Assembly: GCA_041441465.1 (NCBI GenBank)
Contig: JASDSY010000004.1
Span: 45,154-109,153, forward strand
Direction of reading: 5' to 3'
DNA from: JASDSY01 sp041441465
GTDB taxonomy: Bacteria > Muiribacteriota > UBA9980
DNA length: 64,000 bases
The notes under the pieces are model-generated. The model had not been told where the DNA came from. It did not search any database and saw only the letters and a list, made by a program, of their open reading frames with translations. Each line of letters opens with the position of its first letter. The first letter of the stretch is position 1. A program made the position numbers and the translations under genes. Below are positions 60,217-64,000 of this stretch, piece by piece.

Positions 60217-61092
60217 TTATTTTATAGGTACATAGATGTCGAACTCGGAGTTCGGCTCATTTGGGCCGGTAAATCTGTCGTCGTATAGTTCGAAGTCGTC
60301 GGCGCGGACAATTTCATGGCCTGATTTAGGAAAGTATGTTTTATATATGAAGTCATAAGTGCTTCGCAGTGTTGAAAGCGGGCCTTTGTGAGTGAATACG
60401 GCATATTTTTGTTCTGGTATTTCTTTTGTTACCATTCCGGCTGGTATGTGGTCGAAATTTTTAACGGCGACGCATACGAGTTCGTTAAAAAATGTTTCGT
60501 CGTTAAAAAGATCGGCTGTGTCTATGTCGTTGGTTTCGCATATACCGTAATAATCAATTCCTTCGCGATTTTTGATTTCACCGACGCGCGGGAAAAACTC
60601 ATTCCACATTTGGGGTATTATGTTATTTTTAAGGCAGGTTTGTTTTCTTATGCCGATTACTTTAAAAGCTTTTTTTGTTATTATTTTAGGTTCCATTGAT
60701 ACTCCTCCTTTGCTTATGTGCAGCAAACTTTCGATTGTTATGCGCGGTCTTTCATACAGGGCGCGCCGTTTGCCGTTAGCGCGGTAGCGGCCCGGCGTTT
60801 CCTTGAACGTTTTCTTGAACGCTCTTGTAAACGCTTCCTGCGAGTCGAATTTGAATGTCAGCGCTATATCGATTATGCGGTCCTGGGTATTGATAAGTTT
60901 CACGGCGGCCTGTGTCATTCTGCGTTTTCTCAGATAGTCGATGACGGAGTCGCCTGACATGGCCTTGAAAATCCTATGGAAATGATAGGGCGAAAAACAT
61001 ATTTCTTCGGCTATTTTTTCAAGGTTAATGTCATTTTCGAGGTTTGACTCGATATACTCGATCGCTGAGTTAACCATTTTTATGTAGTCCAT
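60217..61092 (-). CDS. AraC-family regulator with GyrI-like effector domain
   Basis: N-terminal double helix-turn-helix (1-105), with FSPYHFHRIFKAMSGDSVIDYLRKRRM and the second HTH FDSQEAFTRAFKKTFKETPGRYR. The C-terminal half (133-291) is a GyrI-like small-molecule-binding domain (KIITKKAFKVIGIRKQT..., EQKYAVFTHKGPLSTL, DIYVPIK). This HTH-first order is that of the Rob/SoxS-like multidrug-type regulators. Ligands are usually lipophilic compounds. Its target genes are not evident; nothing nearby on the same strand. Confidence 0.9.
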   Translation of the reverse strand: MDYIKMVNSAIEYIESNLENDINLEKIAEEICFSPYHFHRIFKAMSGDSVIDYLRKRRMTQAAVKLINTQDRIIDIALTFKFDSQEAFTRAFKKTFKETPGRYRANGKRRALYERPRITIESLLHISKGGVSMEPKIITKKAFKVIGIRKQTCLKNNIIPQMWNEFFPRVGEIKNREGIDYYGICETNDIDTADLFNDETFFNELVCVAVKNFDHIPAGMVTKEIPEQKYAVFTHKGPLSTLRSTYDFIYKTYFPKSGHEIVRADDFELYDDRFTGPNEPNSEFDIYVPIK

Positions 61093-61224
61093 ATGGAGAG
61101 TACCCTCTTTTGTTTTTTTGCTTAAGCGAAATGAAGTATATCACAACACTTAAAATTATGTCTTGATAATTATTGCTATTTTAAAAAAATTAAAGCAATC
61201 GAGGAAAAAACCGATAAAAAAAAT

Positions 61225-62706
61225 ATGAAATCATTGCTTTATAAAGTTTTTATTTTAAATATGTCAAATTACCAGAAAGCTGAAAACAGCGCAAGGATAA
61301 TATTGAATGGGTATCCTGACTCGAAGAAGCGAGTTAATCGTGCTATTTTTATGCTTTTTTTATTCGTCACAGCGATTACGTTTATAAACATAAGTTGTAC
61401 AAGTAAAAGCGGCGGAGATAAGGTTACGGGGATTGTTACGCCGGTAAATCTCGCGCGTGTCGCGATGGCGACGAATTCGGCCGATATCGAATGGACGATA
61501 AATTATGACGAGGATTATTCGTCGTATGTGGTTTATCGCGGTACAAAACAAAACGTGGCGATAAATTCGGATTATAAGATGGTATTTAGAAGCACCGAGC
61601 GGTATAAGGTTAAGTTTACTGATTGGGGCCTCGAACCCGGCACGAAGTATTATTACAAAGTGTTTACATTTAATACTAATAATGAATACGGCGCGTCGAA
61701 TGAAGTGATGGGCGAAACTCCTATGTCGGCGAATATGGTTTTTAACGGCGAGCTGACCGAGGACACCAAATGGACGAAAGCGATGAGTCCGATTGTCGTG
61801 AAAGGCGATGTTACGGTAAAGTCAGGGAAGACGCTTACTATCGATCCGGGCGTTACGGTGCGATTATCGGCTAACGATCTTCAGTGCGGCGGCAATTTTT
61901 CGCAAAAATCGGAGCTTATAATAAAAGGAACGCTGAAAGCCGAAGGAAATTCAGTTGAACCGATAATTTTTATGTCGAATGAAAGATATAACACTCCGGG
62001 CGACTGGGGCGGAATATCGTTTGAAAACGCTTCAGGGAATACGAATAATATAATGAAATACTGTAAGATAATACATGCGAGCACCGCGGTTAATGTGATC
62101 GGCACGCAATGTATTCTTGAAAATTTGCAGATTTCGCACATTCTTGGTTATGGCATTGTGAGTACGAATGCGGCGGTAGCTATAAGGTATTGCCAGATAA
62201 ATGATGTCGGTCAGGGAAATTCGCAGGCCGCGCTTATAAACACGAAGACTCCGCCGAACGCGAATATTTATAACTGTGTGCTGGGCGCGAGCAGCGGATA
62301 TGGAATATTTATAGAACAGGGTCCGGCGACTATCGACCACTGTGTTATCGCGGAATGTGCCGTTGCCGGAATTTACTGCAAAAATGAGGCGCTTGATACG
62401 GTTAATAATAATGTTATGGTAAATAACAGGGTGGCGATAAAAAACGCGGGTGCGCCGGGTGATTTGAAGCCTGATTTTAATAATGTTTATAATACGGCTG
62501 ATTTCAGTAATTACGGTGGCGCGTTTTACTCGAATTGTACGGCAGGCGCGAATTCGCTGAATGTGAACCCGAAGTTCGTGAATCCTGATTATAAAAACCC
62601 GGAGTATGGTGATTTCAACCTTGACGCGAGTTCGACGCTTTTAAAAAAGGGAATGAGCGGAAGCGATATGGGATTACAGAATCCTATCAGATTTGGTATT
62701 AAATAA
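61225..62706 (+). CDS. Lipoprotein with FnIII-like and right-handed beta-helix domains
   Basis: A basic stretch KKRVNRA precedes a hydrophobic core (41-56) and ISC, a lipobox-like site (Cys58), so it is probably a lipid-anchored exported protein. Residues about 75-165 form a fibronectin-III-like domain (PVNLARVAMATNSADIEW... GLEPGTKYYYKVFTFN). From about 180 to 440 there are beta-helix rungs of the type found in parallel beta-helix proteins (NIYNCVLGASSGYGIFIE, TIDHCVIAECAVAGIYCK). No clear catalytic Asp/Lys set of a polysaccharide lyase is visible. The start is uncertain; Met13 (61261) or Met43 (61351) are alternatives. It is 28 bp before hldA. Confidence 0.7.
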   Translation: MKSLLYKVFILNMSNYQKAENSARIILNGYPDSKKRVNRAIFMLFLFVTAITFINISCTSKSGGDKVTGIVTPVNLARVAMATNSADIEWTINYDEDYSSYVVYRGTKQNVAINSDYKMVFRSTERYKVKFTDWGLEPGTKYYYKVFTFNTNNEYGASNEVMGETPMSANMVFNGELTEDTKWTKAMSPIVVKGDVTVKSGKTLTIDPGVTVRLSANDLQCGGNFSQKSELIIKGTLKAEGNSVEPIIFMSNERYNTPGDWGGISFENASGNTNNIMKYCKIIHASTAVNVIGTQCILENLQISHILGYGIVSTNAAVAIRYCQINDVGQGNSQAALINTKTPPNANIYNCVLGASSGYGIFIEQGPATIDHCVIAECAVAGIYCKNEALDTVNNNVMVNNRVAIKNAGAPGDLKPDFNNVYNTADFSNYGGAFYSNCTAGANSLNVNPKFVNPDYKNPEYGDFNLDASSTLLKKGMSGSDMGLQNPIRFGIK

Positions 62707-62734
62707 CAGAATTTAAAGCGGCTGGAGAATTTTT

Positions 62735-63805
62735 ATGGCAAGTATAAGAAAAGAATCTAACAATAGAAAACTTTTCCAGATGAAAGCCGGGCGGCAAAAG
62801 GAATATCTGGAAATACTCAAAAAGATAAAAAAAGTAAAAGTCGCTGTAATCGGTGATATTGTGGCCGACGAATATATTTATGGAAATTGTGAAAGGATAT
62901 CGCGTGAAGCGCCGGTATTGATATTAAGGCATCACAATTCTAAAATTACGCCGGGCGGTGCCGGAAACGCGTCCGCGAACGTGGCCGCGCTTGGCGCTGA
63001 GGTGTATTCGGTAGGCGTTCTCGGTATGGACCGCGCTGCCGACGCGGTCGTTAAATTTTATAAAGAGAACGGCATTAAGGTTGACGGCATCCAGAGGAGT
63101 AAAAATTACGAAACCTGCGTTAAAACAAGGATTATGTCGGGGTCGTTACATACGACGCTTCAGCAGGTAATAAGGATAGACAGCGGCGGCGAGATAGAGA
63201 TAACGAAAAAAGACGCGGATTTATTATTAAAAAAAATAGCGGCGATCGTTCCGAAAGTCGATTCGATACTTCTGTCTGATTATAACTGCGGGCTGTTTAC
63301 AGAGTATTTTACGCTCAAACTTCAGGAGATATTAAAAAAAGAATATTCAAAAAGAAAGATATTTGTGCTGGTTGACTCAAGGCACAGGCTTTTTGATTTC
63401 AAGAATGCGTATCTTGCCACTCCGAACGAATCCGAGGCGTTTGAGGCGACCGGGATAAAGATTAAGGATACAGAGTCGCTAATAAAGAGTTTGAAAAAAT
63501 TGATAAAATTGACCGAGAATAAGGCGATGCTCATTACGCGCGGGTCGCAGGGCATGGCGTTTCTGGATGAAGAAGGCGCGCTCCATGAGGTTCCGATAAC
63601 GCGTATAGATGAAATCGCGGATGTAACGGGCGCGGGCGATACGGTGGCGGCTGTTCTGGCCTCTGCGCTGCCGGCGGCTAAAAAGCCTGAAGTGGCGGTA
63701 GAGCTTGCGAATATTGGCGGCGGCGTGAAGGTAATGAAACGCGGCACGGCGCAGGTATCTGACGCTGAGCTGACAGCTGAAATTGCCAGAATCGGTATCA
63801 GGTAA
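62735..63805 (+). CDS. hldA: D-glycero-beta-D-manno-heptose-7-phosphate kinase
   Basis: PfkB/ribokinase-family kinase of ADP-heptose synthesis for LPS core. The N-terminal VKVAVIGDIVADEYIYGNCERISREAPV and the TPGGAGNASANVAALGA block are typical of RfaE1/HldE kinase domains. The active-site DVTGAGDTVAA (anion hole and catalytic Asp) is near 295. It lacks the C-terminal cytidylyltransferase half, so it is the single-function HldA type. A 30-residue charged N-terminal extension precedes the fold. GGAG lies upstream of the ATG. With WaaA it supports an LPS-containing outer membrane. Confidence 0.9.
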   Translation: MASIRKESNNRKLFQMKAGRQKEYLEILKKIKKVKVAVIGDIVADEYIYGNCERISREAPVLILRHHNSKITPGGAGNASANVAALGAEVYSVGVLGMDRAADAVVKFYKENGIKVDGIQRSKNYETCVKTRIMSGSLHTTLQQVIRIDSGGEIEITKKDADLLLKKIAAIVPKVDSILLSDYNCGLFTEYFTLKLQEILKKEYSKRKIFVLVDSRHRLFDFKNAYLATPNESEAFEATGIKIKDTESLIKSLKKLIKLTENKAMLITRGSQGMAFLDEEGALHEVPITRIDEIADVTGAGDTVAAVLASALPAAKKPEVAVELANIGGGVKVMKRGTAQVSDAELTAEIARIGIR

Positions 63806-63846
63806 AGCGGCGTAATAATATTTTTATAAAAAAATAAAAAAAGCTC

Positions 63847-63875
63847 TTTACAAAAGTAAAAAAATGTGGTAAATT
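63847..63875 (+). promoter_or_regulatory. tRNA-Leu promoter
   Basis: TTTACA (63847-63852) and TAAATT (63870-63875), 17 bp apart, 18 bp before the tRNA. Confidence 0.55.
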
Positions 63876-63892
63876 ATAGTCATCCTCATTTT

Positions 63893-63974
63893 GCGAGGGT
63901 GGTGGAATTGGCAGACACGTACGTTTGAGGGGCGTATGGCGTAAGCCGTGCGGGTTCAAGTCCCGCCCCTCGCA
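63893..63974 (+). tRNA. tRNA-Leu (GAG anticodon)
   Basis: Acceptor GCGAGGG pairs with CCCTCGC. D-arm GGTGGAATTGGCAGACACG, anticodon loop TTGAGGG with GAG in the middle, a long variable arm (GGCGTAAGCC) as expected for leucine, and T-arm GCGGG-TTCAAGT-CCCGC. The CCA end is not encoded. Confidence 0.95.
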
Positions 63975-64000
63975 TAAGACAAAACTCCCGGAATCGAAAG

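Overview
This is an AT-rich bacterial window whose intergenic DNA is even more AT-rich, apart from GC-rich palindromic islands. The gene set suggests an anaerobic, fermentative bacterium with a two-membrane envelope: a trimeric NADH-linked [FeFe] hydrogenase with its HydF maturase and a Rex redox sensor, LPS enzymes (WaaA Kdo transferase, HldA heptose kinase), an SLH-domain outer-membrane porin, and a peroxiredoxin with a Fur/PerR regulator. Zn-ribbon/HEAT and TPR giants plus an SLH porin recall uncultured lineages such as Wallbacteria, Riflebacteria, Muirbacteria or Margulisbacteria. That placement is inference and was not tested.

Layout. 0.2-7.1 kb: hydrogenase block (a Rex-HydC fusion, HydB, HydA, a lone receiver domain, then HydF). 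7.2-12.6 kb: UDP-glucose dehydrogenase, an MBL-fold hydrolase, a TPR protein and aspartase. 12.9-18.1 kb, minus strand: D-Ala-D-Ala ligase with an odd N-terminal tail, a STAS protein, a secreted protein and an ABC exporter pair. 18.2-34 kb, minus strand: an 1878-residue Zn-ribbon/HEAT protein, HPr, a YigZ protein, and an operon of a TPR protein, a TIM-barrel-like secreted protein and an 1899-residue TPR protein with a decayed DinG-like helicase region. 34.2-38.9 kb, plus strand: SecG, a TPR membrane protein, and the SLH porin with a consensus promoter and a leader of about 300 nt. 39-41.1 kb: a small accessory patch with a VapBC-like pair between two copies of the porin terminator region, a 183-bp GC-rich element with inverted ends, and an Rpn nuclease gene with a likely internal antitoxin start. 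41.5-48.3 kb: ABC-F ATPase, WaaA, ROK sugar kinase and a GH57 glucanotransferase. 49-50.3 kb: Fur/PerR and peroxiredoxin. 50.7-59.8 kb: a candidate defence island with a Ser/Thr kinase-FGE fusion, a coiled-coil MSGPK protein, a PLD nuclease-SF2 helicase, and a convergent MazG-like/HNH pair. 60.2-64 kb: AraC-GyrI regulator, beta-helix lipoprotein, HldA and tRNA-Leu(GAG).

The most unusual content is (a) the Rpn gene-within-gene next to a TIR-bounded structured element, (b) at least two families of long intergenic hairpin repeats whose copies show compensatory base changes, (c) the in-frame Rex-HydC fusion that keeps an internal ribosome-binding site, and (d) the kinase-FGE / MSGPK / PLD-helicase / HNH / MazG cluster.
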